From NCBI GenBank assembly GCA_964620325.1, contig CAZUIM010000006.1, positions 39,444 to 103,443 on the forward strand: a stretch of 64,000 nucleotides of DNA, given 5' to 3'. A model generated the notes under the pieces. That model worked only from the letters and a program-made list of their open reading frames with translations, did not search any database and was not told where the DNA came from. Positions 50,511 to 59,683 of this stretch are shown piece after piece. Position 1 is the stretch's first letter, and each line of letters opens with the position of its first letter. The translations under genes were made by a program, and so were the position numbers. This DNA is from CAZMYM01 sp964620325. GTDB taxonomy: Bacteria > Bipolaricaulota > Bipolaricaulia > UBA7950 > UBA9294.

Positions 50511-52979
50511 CTACGCGCTCGGCGCTCCATCGGGGTCGACGGGAAGCTCCATGATGAAGCGCGTGTGGGCATTCGGTTCGCTTTCGGCCAGGAGTCGCCC
50601 GCTATGTTCGAGAACCAACCCGTAGGAGATGGACAAGCCGAGGCCCGTCCCGCTCTCCCGCGGTTTGGTCGAAAAGAAGGGATCGAAGATCCGGTCGACG
50701 ATCTCCCCGGGGATGCCGCAGCCGTGGTCCTCGACGACGGTGCGGATCCAGGGTTCTCCTCCTCGTTCAACCAGATCGGCCCGGACGTGCAGGGTCTTGT
50801 TCTCGTCGAACGTCGGATACCGACGATTCAGCGCGTCGCGGGCGTTGTTCAGAAGGTTGATCAGTACCTGCTGAATCTGCTGCGACCTGCAATTCAGCAA
50901 CGGAAGATCAGGCGGGACTTCGACGGTCAGCCGGATCTGATCTCTTTCCAACACGGATCCGATGAGAGAGAGTGTCGAATCGACGATATCCGACATGCTG
51001 GCCGGGCTTTGGTGCTGGCCGTCTTGCCGAGAGAAGGAGAGAAGGCTCTTGACGATGTTCGCCACCCGGGTGCCCTCTTCGATGATCCGCTGAGCGTAGT
51101 CGCGTAGCCTGTCGTTGCCGATTCGATTCCGAATCAGCTCGGCGTAGTTGATGACGCCGGTCAACGGATTGTTGATCTCGTGTGCCACCCCGCTGGCCAG
51201 CGTTCCGATCGACTCGAGCTTTTGGGTCTGGATCAAGTGCGCTTCGAGCTCCCTTCTCGCCCGCTCGGCCTCCTTCTCGGCGCTGATGTCTTCGATCGTC
51301 CCCTCGTAGAAGGCGATCTCGCCGTTCGCATCGTGAACCGCTCTCGCGTTCTCCCGAACGTACATCGTCGATCCGTCTTTGCGGATCCACGCCGACTCGA
51401 AGCCGGTGATCTCTCCGTCACGCTCGATGCGCCGCCTGTACTCGTCGCGCGAATAGCTGGGCTCGTATCCTTCCGCCTCCAGGTTGCGGTCGGCCAACTC
51501 GTCAAACGAATCGAATCCGAGCATCTTGAGGGCCGTCCGGTTGGTTGCGAGGATTCTCCCGTCCGGCGTCGTTCGGTAAATGCCGAGCGCCGCATTCTCG
51601 AACAGCGCCCGGTATCGATTCTTGCTTACTCGGAGTGCGTCTTCGGCGCGGCGTCGCTCGGTCACGTCCACTCCGGAACTGAGCGTTCCGCTGACGGTTC
51701 CGTCCGGGTTGTCAAGGATCGTGTGATGCCACGAGATCAACCACGACTCGCCGCTTTGGGTCAGGATCGGGATCTCGTAGTATTCGGACGTACCTAGCGC
51801 GCTCGCCAGCAATCGTTCGAAGATCGCGCGCGCTTCCGCGCGATCGCATTCCGGGACACAGACGGCGAACCAATCGGTTCCCGTCAGTTCGCCTTCGTCG
51901 TATCCGAGAATCTCGTGGCCGTACCGATTGACCATCACGACGCGACCTTCGACGTCGAGGACGACGAAGATGACATCGGCGATGTCGAGATATCTCTGCG
52001 CCCGCGCGACCTCCTCCAGGGCTCGGTTCTGCGCCCGCCTGAGCTCCGTGATGTCCGTCAGGACGACGACGGCCCCACTCTCGCCGTCGCGGCGATCCTC
52101 GACCGATCGCAGCGTGAAGAGGAGATTCCTCTCGACTCCATTTTCGGTGGCGGGCGAGAGCTCGAACGAACCGGCGCCGTCGGCGAGAAGATGCGGAGAA
52201 ACAACGTGCTCAGGTAGATCGATGTGCGTCTTGAGCGGTCTGCCAACGAGTTGCTCCTTCGAGCGACCGACAGTCTCCGCGTACCGGTCGTTGGCGTAGA
52301 CGAGGATTCCTTTTGAGTCCGTAATGCCGACGCCCTCGGTCATCGTCTCGACGAGGCGGGAGAATCGATGCTCGGTTCCGAGCGCGCGGCGCTGCAGCGG
52401 CCTGCCGGCCAAGGCGAAGAGGACGCCGCCGAGAGCGATGATGCCTAAGGTCGCCGGGATGTTGATTGGATTGGACTTCCAGATGTACCCGCGCACCTCG
52501 GCCAGATCGATCTTTGCCACAACGGCGGGCCAGGACTCGGGACCCGGGTGATAGGCGGCGATCACCCGTTCGCCGCGGTGGTCGGGTCCGATCACTGTGC
52601 CGGTCTGTCCATCGAGGGCACGGCGTATCGGCTCGGCCCGATCGGAGCTCGCCGGAAGTGACGCACTCGGTCCGTCGGGGTTCGCGTCCGTCAAGAACTC
52701 GATCCGGTCCCCCTCGAGGCGGGCGTAGACGACTTCGCCGGTCTCGCCGAACTGCTTCCCCGCCCCCGGCACCGTCCATGGGCCGTCCTGCCCCGAGCGG
52801 GCTTCGAGAAGCTGCGCCTGGATCTCGGCCGCCTGCGCGAGCCGCCCGCGCTCGTTCGCGACGACCGTGCGGAGGATGAGCTGCATGGCGGTGATCCGGA
52901 CGCCGAGAGCGACCAATGTCACGATTGCGAAGAGCAGGGCGACGTTGAGCCACGGCCCTCGGTCTGTCCATCTCTGCAC
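50511..52979 (-). CDS. Orphan sensor histidine kinase with three PAS domains
   Basis: 822 residues from GTG 52979, behind GGGAGA. A transmembrane helix (about 12-35) and second one (about 172-192) bracket an extracytoplasmic sensor domain. Three PAS domains follow: about 205-320 (TEGVGITDSKGILVYANDRY), 325-445 (ADVIFVVLDVEGRVVMVNRY) and 450-570 (AALGIYRTTPDGRILATNRT). Then come HisKA with the phospho-acceptor in SGVAHEINNPLTGV (about 600) and an HATPase with DHGCGIP and GTGLGLSIS. No response regulator is adjacent, so its partner lies elsewhere. Confidence 0.93.
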   Translation of the reverse strand: MQRWTDRGPWLNVALLFAIVTLVALGVRITAMQLILRTVVANERGRLAQAAEIQAQLLEARSGQDGPWTVPGAGKQFGETGEVVYARLEGDRIEFLTDANPDGPSASLPASSDRAEPIRRALDGQTGTVIGPDHRGERVIAAYHPGPESWPAVVAKIDLAEVRGYIWKSNPINIPATLGIIALGGVLFALAGRPLQRRALGTEHRFSRLVETMTEGVGITDSKGILVYANDRYAETVGRSKEQLVGRPLKTHIDLPEHVVSPHLLADGAGSFELSPATENGVERNLLFTLRSVEDRRDGESGAVVVLTDITELRRAQNRALEEVARAQRYLDIADVIFVVLDVEGRVVMVNRYGHEILGYDEGELTGTDWFAVCVPECDRAEARAIFERLLASALGTSEYYEIPILTQSGESWLISWHHTILDNPDGTVSGTLSSGVDVTERRRAEDALRVSKNRYRALFENAALGIYRTTPDGRILATNRTALKMLGFDSFDELADRNLEAEGYEPSYSRDEYRRRIERDGEITGFESAWIRKDGSTMYVRENARAVHDANGEIAFYEGTIEDISAEKEAERARRELEAHLIQTQKLESIGTLASGVAHEINNPLTGVINYAELIRNRIGNDRLRDYAQRIIEEGTRVANIVKSLLSFSRQDGQHQSPASMSDIVDSTLSLIGSVLERDQIRLTVEVPPDLPLLNCRSQQIQQVLINLLNNARDALNRRYPTFDENKTLHVRADLVERGGEPWIRTVVEDHGCGIPGEIVDRIFDPFFSTKPRESGTGLGLSISYGLVLEHSGRLLAESEPNAHTRFIMELPVDPDGAPSA

Positions 52980-53103
52980 GGATCTCCCTGCATCGACCCT
53001 CGTTGTCCCCCGTTCCCTTAGCAGTTTCCGATCCCTCCATCGTCTCCGAGCGAGCCCGGGACGGGTCCAATCGTGGAGGCCGGAGACATCGATCTCAAGG
53101 GGT

Positions 53104-54297
53104 TCAGACGATGCAGCGAAGGGCGCGTTGCGGATGGCTGAGGAATTCGCATCCGGTCTCGGTGACGAGGACGTCCTCCTCGAGGCTCACCTGCCCGTAG
53201 TTCGCGGTCGGGACATGAAGTTCGAGCGTGAAGACGTTCCCGGTCTCGACGACGCCGTGCGGTGACTCCCCGTATCGTTCCCACGGAGGACCGAGCAGTG
53301 TCCCGCCGTCGTGAGCGAACCGGCCAACCTGATGGCCCAACGCGTGAGCGAACGGCGGGTACCCGCGGTCGATCACGTGTCGGCGCGCCACTGCGTCGAC
53401 GTCCACGCCGCGGACGCCAGGGCGAAGCAACTCCGCCGCGAGTCGGATCGCGTCGCGAACCGTGTCGAACGCGCGCTTGACCTCGTCGGGGATCTCGTCC
53501 GGGGTTCCGAAGAAGTACATTCGCTGGATGTCCGAGCTGTACCCATCGGTCTGCACGCCGAAATCGAAGTGCAGCAGGTGTCCCGGCTTCGTCCGGTTCT
53601 CGGACGGCGCGCCGTGGCCGAACGGCTTGTTCGGGCCGGCGTCCACGGCCGGATTGCACGCGGCCTGCCAGGCGAAGCCGACGCCGATCTCTTCCATCCG
53701 GCGATGAACGAACCGTCGGATCTCGATCTCCGTCTGACCGACGGCGAGGAAGTCGTCCAGCTCGTCGAAGATCTCCTCGGTGATCCGAACAGCGTCGCGG
53801 ATCCGCGCCTGCTCCAACGGGCTCTTCCGTCCGCGTAGTCTTCCGATCAACCCCTCGGCGCTGACGAAGCGGTCGGCGTGCGGGGTCGGCTCGAGAATCT
53901 CCAGCAGCCGTGCCTTCATCCCCGCCGTCAGACCGTCCGCTGCCACGTCGCTTCGGCTCTCGTTGATCGCGATCGTCTGCGGGTCGATCCGGTCGAGCTC
54001 CGCACAAAGGGTGTCGGCGATCGCCTCATCGTACGGGACGACACGCGAGTACAGGTCGGCGGGCACGACGTCCGCGTCGAACCTCCCGACGATCGCCGTC
54101 CGCTCCCCGGACGTCGTGAACAGCAACGCCGACGGCCACACCAGGTCGGCCGCGAGGACGATCGGCAGCACCGGATCCGGCATCTGGACCGTCTCGCGAA
54201 CCCAGACCAGCCAGCAGTCGACCCCCGCCTCGCGAAGGATCCCCGGAAGCTGCTCCAGCTTCTCGCGTTGAAGCTGGTGTTCGGCGTGTGCGGTCAT
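53104..54297 (-). CDS. M24-family Xaa-Pro peptidase
   Basis: 397 residues. An N-terminal creatinase-like domain (about 1-150) precedes the pita-bread catalytic domain. The five metal ligands of M24 peptidases are visible: Asp in LLHFDFGVQ, Asp in YSSDIQRM, His in HALGHQVGRF, Glu in FTLELHVP and Glu in SLEEDVLVT. It removes residues preceding proline, or is a related dipeptidase. No ribosome site is evident upstream. It is divergent from the FadR-type regulator. Confidence 0.9.
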   Translation of the reverse strand: MTAHAEHQLQREKLEQLPGILREAGVDCWLVWVRETVQMPDPVLPIVLAADLVWPSALLFTTSGERTAIVGRFDADVVPADLYSRVVPYDEAIADTLCAELDRIDPQTIAINESRSDVAADGLTAGMKARLLEILEPTPHADRFVSAEGLIGRLRGRKSPLEQARIRDAVRITEEIFDELDDFLAVGQTEIEIRRFVHRRMEEIGVGFAWQAACNPAVDAGPNKPFGHGAPSENRTKPGHLLHFDFGVQTDGYSSDIQRMYFFGTPDEIPDEVKRAFDTVRDAIRLAAELLRPGVRGVDVDAVARRHVIDRGYPPFAHALGHQVGRFAHDGGTLLGPPWERYGESPHGVVETGNVFTLELHVPTANYGQVSLEEDVLVTETGCEFLSHPQRALRCIV

Positions 54298-54349
54298 GGC
54301 CCGTCAGTGTACGGTGTGCCTCTCGTCAGTGCGACGATCAGTGATGAAG

Positions 54350-54398
54350 ATGATTGCCTCTCATCTTCCTGCTCTTCGTCGGCCTCAACGGAGGGTTG
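54350..54398 (+). pseudogene. Decayed 5' fragment of a copy of the 50206 gene
   Basis: About 48 bases match the signal-peptide part of the gene at 50206 almost exactly. CTCATCTTCCTGCTCTTCGT and CCTCAACGGAG are shared, with one indel and two substitutions, and nothing homologous follows. It lies in the spacer between the M24 peptidase and the regulator. Confidence 0.6.
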
Positions 54399-54441
54399 GA
54401 GTGCGGGAGAAGCTAACTGCTGGCTCGCTGCGAAGACGACA

Positions 54442-54470
54442 TGTCGGACACCTGACAAATCCTGTATGAT
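54442..54470 (+). promoter_or_regulatory. Promoter and palindromic operator of the hydroxylase regulator
   Basis: A perfect palindrome, TGTC-G-GACA (54442-54450), with a further CCTGACA beside it, precedes a -10 TATGAT (54465-54470). The palindrome occupies the -35 position. A transcript starting about 54477 would leave only a few bases before the ATG at 54480. FadR/GntR regulators of the FCD class bind short GTC/GAC palindromes, so autoregulation fits. Confidence 0.5.
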
Positions 54471-54479
54471 CGCTCCACG

Positions 54480-55187
54480 ATGCCCATCGAACGGCTTGTG
54501 GAAACCAATCGGCCACGTTTCGTGATCGACCAGATCCTCTCTTCCATCCAAGACGGTTCTCTCTGCGCTGGGGAGCGGTTGCCTTCGGAGGCGAAGTTGG
54601 CGGAGCTGACGGGGGTCGGACGGACGTCGGTGCGCGAGGCACTGGCGGCGTTGCGGCTGATGGGCGTCGTTGAGACGCGCGTGGGCGATGGGAGCTACAT
54701 CCGCGAATCGGTGAGTTCCGAGATCGTCTCGAACGGCATCTCCCAAGCGATCGAGCAGTCGGAAGAGGCGCTGCAGCTTCAGGAGGCGCGGGCGGTCTTC
54801 GAGTGCGGGCTCGTCCGGTTGGCGACGGCCCGATGGTCGCCGGAGAAGGCGGAACGCTTTGACGACCTCCTGTCGAAGATGTCCGATGCGGCGGATCGGG
54901 AGTGTTATGAGGATTACGTTCGTTTCCATCGCGACTTCCACTTGATGCTTGCCCAGGTGACGGACAACGCGATCGTCGAACGGACGGAGCGGAGCTTCCT
55001 CGAGTTCATGGATCACGAGGGCTGGCGGGACATGGAGCGGCAGTTTCTGCTGCCGGATCGCGGCGACTTCCTGCGCGAGTCCCTCTCTGAACATCGGGCA
55101 ATCATCGCTGCGATCTCGGACCGTGATGTGGTCGAGGCGGCCGACAAGATGCACGAGCACTTCATCCGACACGAAGAGGGCGCGTAG
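54480..55187 (+). CDS. FadR-type (GntR family, FCD) transcriptional regulator
   Basis: 235 residues. N-terminal winged helix: IDQILSSIQDGSLCAGERLP, then SEAKLAELTGVGRTSVREAL and LRLMGVVETRVGDGSYI. The C-terminal FCD domain contains the metal or ligand site residues in FHRDFHLMLAQ and LSEHRAIIAAI, ending AADKMHEHFIRH. It very likely controls the molybdenum-hydroxylase genes that follow on the same strand 259 bases later, responding to a carboxylate or pathway intermediate. No ribosome site is seen before the ATG. Confidence 0.92.
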   Translation: MPIERLVETNRPRFVIDQILSSIQDGSLCAGERLPSEAKLAELTGVGRTSVREALAALRLMGVVETRVGDGSYIRESVSSEIVSNGISQAIEQSEEALQLQEARAVFECGLVRLATARWSPEKAERFDDLLSKMSDAADRECYEDYVRFHRDFHLMLAQVTDNAIVERTERSFLEFMDHEGWRDMERQFLLPDRGDFLRESLSEHRAIIAAISDRDVVEAADKMHEHFIRHEEGA

Positions 55188-55204
55188 GCGATGGGAGTAA
55201 CGCA

Positions 55205-55274
55205 GTTCGAGGTTCGCAGTTCGCGGTTCGGAGTTCGCGGAGAGCAGTTCACGATTCACAGTTAGCGGTTGATC
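55205..55274. repeat. Seven-base tandem repeat, about ten units
   Basis: The spacer after the regulator is built of consecutive heptamers: GTTCGAG, GTTCGCA, GTTCGCG, GTTCGGA, GTTCGCG, GAGAGCA, GTTCACG, ATTCACA, GTTAGCG, GTTGATC. Consensus GTTCGCG. The unit decays towards the right end. It begins 18 bases after the regulator's stop. Confidence 0.75.
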
Positions 55275-55445
55275 GTGGTGGGTAGCTGGTGATGGATGGA
55301 ATGAACGAAGAGAAGCGGTACTCCGTTGTTGGGCGTGAGTTTCCTCGCTTTGATGGCGGCTACGTGCTCGCTCGCGCTGGGCGCTCGCCCGGAGTAGCTA
55401 GGGCCGAACTCGCGAAGGCCGCTGTTCGGCTTGCCCGGGAAGGAG

Positions 55446-57797
55446 ATGGCTTTGACTGAGAAGAGGAAGCACCAACTCCTTACGCGCGACTTCCGTCGCA
55501 AGGACGGAGTCGCGCGTGTCACGGGTCGAGAGGTCTATACCGTCGATGTCTCGCTGCCTCGGATGCTGCACGGGCGGATCCTGTCGAGTCCGTATGCGCA
55601 CGCGAAGATCGTCTCGATCGACACGTCCGAGGCGGAGGCACTAGGCGTAACGTGTATCACGTTCGCCGACGTGCCGAAAGTCCGCTATAACGAGCGGATC
55701 ATCACGATCCCGCCGGTCCTCCACAAGGATCACACGGTCCTCGCCGACAAGGTGCGCCGGATGGGCGAGGCGGTCGCAGCGGTCGCTGCGGAGAGCGAAG
55801 ATCTCGCAGAGCGGGCGGTCCGCGCGATCAAGGTCGAGTACGAGGTCCTTTCCGCCGTCACCGACGCGCACAAGGCGATGCGCCGCGGGGCGCCCGCGAT
55901 CTACGACACGGTGATCTGGGGCGAAGACGAGATCGCGATTGAGAACAACGTCGCCTGCGAGCGGAGCGTGGACGAGGGGGACGCCGAGCGGGCATTCGCC
56001 GCGGCCGATGTCACGGTCGAAGGTTCGTTTCGGCTTCCGAAGGTCTACCACGCGCAGCTGGAGACGAAATCGTGCGTCGTGCGGCCGGAGCCGGACGGCG
56101 GGCTGACCGTCTGGCCGACGACGCAGTCAATTCACAATGTCCGGATCCTGCTCGGCGAGATCTTCGGAATCCCGCTTTCCAAGATCGAGGTCCGGCGGGT
56201 CCCGATCGGCGGGACGTTCGGCTCGAGCATCCAGATGAACCCGCCGATCCCGATCTGCGCCGCGCTGGCGCTGAAGACCGGCCGCCCGGTCAAGCTGACG
56301 CTGACGCGCGAGGAGGACGCCCACGACCACACGCGCTATGGCGGCACGATCGACCTGAAGCTTGCAGCGAAGCGCGACGGGACGCTGACGGCGGCCGACA
56401 TGAGGCTCGTCGCCGACATCGGGGCGCACAACATCCAGGCCTATTCGTACCTCGGCGTCTCGATCGGCTGGCTCGTCTCCCTCTACAAGATTCCGAACGT
56501 CCGCTACCGCGGGACGGCCGTCTACACGAACAAGGCCCCCTCGTGCGCGATGCAGGGGTTCGGCAACCCGCAGGTGACCTTCGCGACCGAGCAGCTGATC
56601 GACGAGCTGGCCGAGAAGCTCGGGATCGATCCGATCGAGCTGCGGATGAAAAACTACGTCGGCCTTGGCGACACGTTCTGGGGGCAGGGGCCGCTCGTGA
56701 AGTCGATCGTACAATCTGATGGAGTGCCCGAGTTGATGAAGCGCGGGGCGCAGTTCATCAATTGGGCAGAGCGGAAGCGACCCGGCGAGAAGGACGGTCG
56801 TTTCCGGAAGGGAATTGGCGTGGCCCGCGGGTTTCACACGAGCTCGGCCGGGGCACCGCAGCCGGGAGACGTGATCGACTTCTCCGGGGCGATGGTCAAG
56901 GTGAACGTCGACGGCTCGATCGACGTCGTGACCGCGGTGATGGACCACGGCGGCGGAACGCACGAGGCGCTGGCGAAGCTCGTCGGCGAGGCGCTCTGCG
57001 TCCCGTTCGAGAAGGTCAACGTGGTGCCGGCCGGGACGCAGACGACGGTCTACGACTGCGTCACCCATGCGACACGTGGCGTCTACGCCGGCGGCGGAGC
57101 CGCAACGAAGGCCGCGATGTCTCTGAAGAAGGAGGTCCTCGAGACCGCCGCCCACTATCTGAACGTCTACGCCGACGCGCTCGAGATGAGACTGGACGAG
57201 CGAACCCAACAGACCGTCGTGTTCGCTCCCGCGATCGAAGATCGCGCGCTGACCCTCGAGGATCTGGCGAAACGGTGTTGGATGGAAAGCTGGAAGACGC
57301 TCGCGGCGGTCGAAAGCTACCGCCCGACGAACTGCCCGCCGGCCTACGTCGCCGTCTTCGTCGAGGTCGAGGTTGATACGTGGACCGGACGGGTGACGAC
57401 GAAGCGGGCGGTGATGGGCTCGGACTGCGGAACGGTCGTCAATCCAGCGATGGCCGTCGGCCAGCTCGAAGGCGGTCTGTCGAAGGGGGCCGGGTACGCG
57501 CTGGTCGAAGGCTGCGACTGGGATGCCGACGGCCAACTCACCTCGTGCGGCTATTGGCTCGACGCCAAGACCGCATCGATGGGGGAGAGCCCGAAGGTCG
57601 AGGACCTGACCTGCTTTTTCGCTGATACCTACGAGCCGACCGGTCCGTTCGGAGCGAAGGGTATCGGGGAGGCAGCGATGAACCCGGTGGCGGCGGCCTA
57701 CGCGAACGCGATCGCCAACGCGATCGGCATCCGGTTCTACGCGCTGCCGATCACCCCGGAGAAGGTCCTTGCCTCCTTTGAGGGAGGTGAGGCGTAG
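55446..57797 (+). CDS. Molybdenum hydroxylase large (Mo-binding) subunit, set 1
   Basis: 783 residues. It has the a/b-hammerhead domain (VTGREVYTVDVSLPRMLHGRI, in outline, about 28-48) and the molybdopterin-binding body of xanthine-dehydrogenase/aldehyde-oxidase-type enzymes. Landmark sites are GGTFGSSIQMN (where relatives have GGGFG-K), AMQGFGNPQV (relatives have RGFG-PQ), and GPFGAKGIGEAAMNP holding the catalytic Glu. These changes mark it as a divergent branch. The start is uncertain: AAGGAG abuts ATG 55446 and is ideally spaced for TTG 55452. Stop and start of the next gene overlap by one base. Confidence 0.9.
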   Translation: MALTEKRKHQLLTRDFRRKDGVARVTGREVYTVDVSLPRMLHGRILSSPYAHAKIVSIDTSEAEALGVTCITFADVPKVRYNERIITIPPVLHKDHTVLADKVRRMGEAVAAVAAESEDLAERAVRAIKVEYEVLSAVTDAHKAMRRGAPAIYDTVIWGEDEIAIENNVACERSVDEGDAERAFAAADVTVEGSFRLPKVYHAQLETKSCVVRPEPDGGLTVWPTTQSIHNVRILLGEIFGIPLSKIEVRRVPIGGTFGSSIQMNPPIPICAALALKTGRPVKLTLTREEDAHDHTRYGGTIDLKLAAKRDGTLTAADMRLVADIGAHNIQAYSYLGVSIGWLVSLYKIPNVRYRGTAVYTNKAPSCAMQGFGNPQVTFATEQLIDELAEKLGIDPIELRMKNYVGLGDTFWGQGPLVKSIVQSDGVPELMKRGAQFINWAERKRPGEKDGRFRKGIGVARGFHTSSAGAPQPGDVIDFSGAMVKVNVDGSIDVVTAVMDHGGGTHEALAKLVGEALCVPFEKVNVVPAGTQTTVYDCVTHATRGVYAGGGAATKAAMSLKKEVLETAAHYLNVYADALEMRLDERTQQTVVFAPAIEDRALTLEDLAKRCWMESWKTLAAVESYRPTNCPPAYVAVFVEVEVDTWTGRVTTKRAVMGSDCGTVVNPAMAVGQLEGGLSKGAGYALVEGCDWDADGQLTSCGYWLDAKTASMGESPKVEDLTCFFADTYEPTGPFGAKGIGEAAMNPVAAAYANAIANAIGIRFYALPITPEKVLASFEGGEA

Positions 57798-59311
57798 TGG
57801 TCCAAGTCCACCAGCAGACGAACACGCACATCCTCCAGCATCGCTTCGACTACATCCGGCCGGGTTCGCTCCGCGACGCGGTGGCGGCGCTCGAGAGGCA
57901 CGGCGAGAAGGCGCGCATTCTCGCCGGCGGGACGAACGTGCTCGTCGACATGAAGCTTCAGAAGGCCTCCCCGGAGGTCATCGTCGATCTCTCGGGCTTG
58001 CGTGAGCTCGTCGGAATCCGGGAAGAGGCCGGGACGATCCGGATCGGAGCGCTGACGCCGATCCGGGCGTTGGCCACGTCGCCCCTCCTTTGGAAACGAG
58101 CGACGGCTCTGGCCGAAGCGGCCGCCGCGTTCGGTTCGACCCAGATCGCGATGCGCGGGACGATCGGCGGGAACGTCTGCAACGGATCGCCCGCCTCGGA
58201 CACGGTCCCGGCCCTCCTAGCGCTCGAGGCCGAGGCCGTCCTCGTCGGGCCGGACGGAGAGCGGGCCATCGCGGTCGGCGATCTCCTGAAGCAGCCGGGG
58301 ATGGTGCGATTGCGACCGGCCGAGATTCTGAGGGAAGTTCGACTCCCAGCGGCGGGGAGCCAAACGACGTCGGCGTTCGTCAAGCTGTCGCGCGTGCGGG
58401 CCGATCTCTCCAAGGTTTCGGTCGCCGTCAAGCTCACGTGTGAAGACGGGGCGATCCGGTCGGCGCGAATCGAGCTCGGCTCGGTCGGCCCGACCGTCGT
58501 GCGCGCGAGAAGGGCAGAGGCCGCTGTCGCGGCGGCCGATCCGCCGCTTACGGGCGAACGGCAAACCAACGAGAAGCTTCTGGAAGCCGTTCGCCTGGTG
58601 GTAGACGAGATCCAGCCGATCGACGACGTTCGAAGCACGGCCGACTACCGGCGGAGGGCCGCCGTGGCGCTGGTTCACGATGCGGTCGCGGTGGCGTGGT
58701 CCCGCTTCGATACAGAGCCAGTTGCGCCGCGCGGAGGGCGACAACGATCCGTCGCTGAAGGCGCCGGGGTACGATCCGCCGCTATGGCGGCGGATGTTCC
58801 TAGGGGAGAACGAGGCAAGCTCGTTCTCCGGGCGGATGAGCGGACGAGGATCGAGCTGGCGGTGAACGGAGCAAAGCACGAACTTGACGTCGCCCCGAAC
58901 GAACTCCTTCTGAACGTCCTCCGCGAGCGGCTCGAGCTAACCGGCGCGAAGTACGGCTGCGGGATCGGCGAGTGCGGCGCGTGCACCGTCTGGATGGACG
59001 GAGAACCGGCCCTCGGCTGCCTCGTCCTCGCCGTCAGCGCCGATGGGGCCGACGTGCGAACGGTCGAAGGGCTCGCCGCACCGGATGGGACCCTCGATCC
59101 GCTCCAGCAGGCGTTCATCGACGAGAACGCCTTCCAGTGCGGCTACTGCACACCCGGGATGCTGATGATGACGAAGAAGCTCCTCGAGGGGATCCCCGAG
59201 CCGACCGAGGACGAGATCCGCGACTACCTGAAGGGGAATCGGTGTCGGTGTACTGGCTATGCGAGCATTGTGCGCGCCGTTCGGCGCGCAGCTGGGGAGG
59301 TGGCGGGATGA
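57797..59311 (+). CDS. Molybdenum hydroxylase FAD subunit fused to [2Fe-2S] subunit, set 1
   Basis: 504 residues. The N-terminal ~300 are the FAD-binding medium subunit (ILAGGTNVLVDMK, MRGTIGGNVCNGSPASDT, DDVRSTADYRRRA). After a linker (about 305-350), the C-terminal ~150 are the small subunit with both clusters: CGIGECGACTVWMDGE, CGYCTPGM and NRCRCTGYASI. Joined it passes electrons from the Mo site via 2Fe-2S clusters to FAD. The order FAD then FeS is the reverse of the FeS-FAD fusion in many XDH proteins. GTG start. Confidence 0.92.
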   Translation: MVQVHQQTNTHILQHRFDYIRPGSLRDAVAALERHGEKARILAGGTNVLVDMKLQKASPEVIVDLSGLRELVGIREEAGTIRIGALTPIRALATSPLLWKRATALAEAAAAFGSTQIAMRGTIGGNVCNGSPASDTVPALLALEAEAVLVGPDGERAIAVGDLLKQPGMVRLRPAEILREVRLPAAGSQTTSAFVKLSRVRADLSKVSVAVKLTCEDGAIRSARIELGSVGPTVVRARRAEAAVAAADPPLTGERQTNEKLLEAVRLVVDEIQPIDDVRSTADYRRRAAVALVHDAVAVAWSRFDTEPVAPRGGRQRSVAEGAGVRSAAMAADVPRGERGKLVLRADERTRIELAVNGAKHELDVAPNELLLNVLRERLELTGAKYGCGIGECGACTVWMDGEPALGCLVLAVSADGADVRTVEGLAAPDGTLDPLQQAFIDENAFQCGYCTPGMLMMTKKLLEGIPEPTEDEIRDYLKGNRCRCTGYASIVRAVRRAAGEVAG

Positions 59312-59640
59312 TTCTCTCCAGCCATGCTCGCATNNNNNNNNNNNNNNNNNNNNNNNNNNNNNNNNNNNNNNNNNNNNNNNNNNNNNNNNNNNNNNNNNNN
59401 NNNNNNNNNNNNNNNNNNNNNNNNNNNNNNNNNCTCTCCAGCCATGCTCGCATAGCTGACGTTTCGGTCGGCAAGCCGACCGAAGCCGGGTGGGTGAGCG
59501 ATCGAGCTCTGGGCAGGCTGCAGGGACTGGAGCGAGCTTTCGGATACGCTGTTCGGCGCGCAGCTGGGGAGGTGGCGGGATGATTCTCTCCAGCCATGCT
59601 CGCATAGCTGACGTTTCGGTCGGCAAGCCGACCGAAGCCG
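59279..59640. repeat. 152-base tandem repeat around the scaffold gap
   Basis: Three partial copies of one unit are present. Copy A begins 59279 and is cut by the N run (59334-59433), copy B resumes at 59434, and copy C is full from about 59550. The unit starts in the last codons of the FAD/FeS gene and includes TTCGGTCGGC-AA-GCCGACCGAA, a perfect 10-bp inverted repeat. Copies B and C are 152 bases apart. The 20 bases before the gap and the 20 after it are identical. No gene lies between 59312 and 59683. Confidence 0.8.
59334..59433. other. Assembly gap (100 N)
   Basis: Exactly 100 undetermined bases, a standard placeholder of unknown true length, placed inside a repeat. The number of repeat units here is therefore unknown. 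Confidence 0.99.
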
Positions 59641-59683
59641 CGATGTGTGACGTGACGAGATCACGACTCCAGAAGGGAGCGTC

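Noticed and set aside
55205..55274. CRISPR array
   Set aside because: Units are 7 bases without spacers, and no cas genes are nearby.
59279..59640. Insertion sequence at the scaffold gap
   Set aside because: No transposase frame and no terminal inverted repeats around the unit. The inverted repeat is internal.
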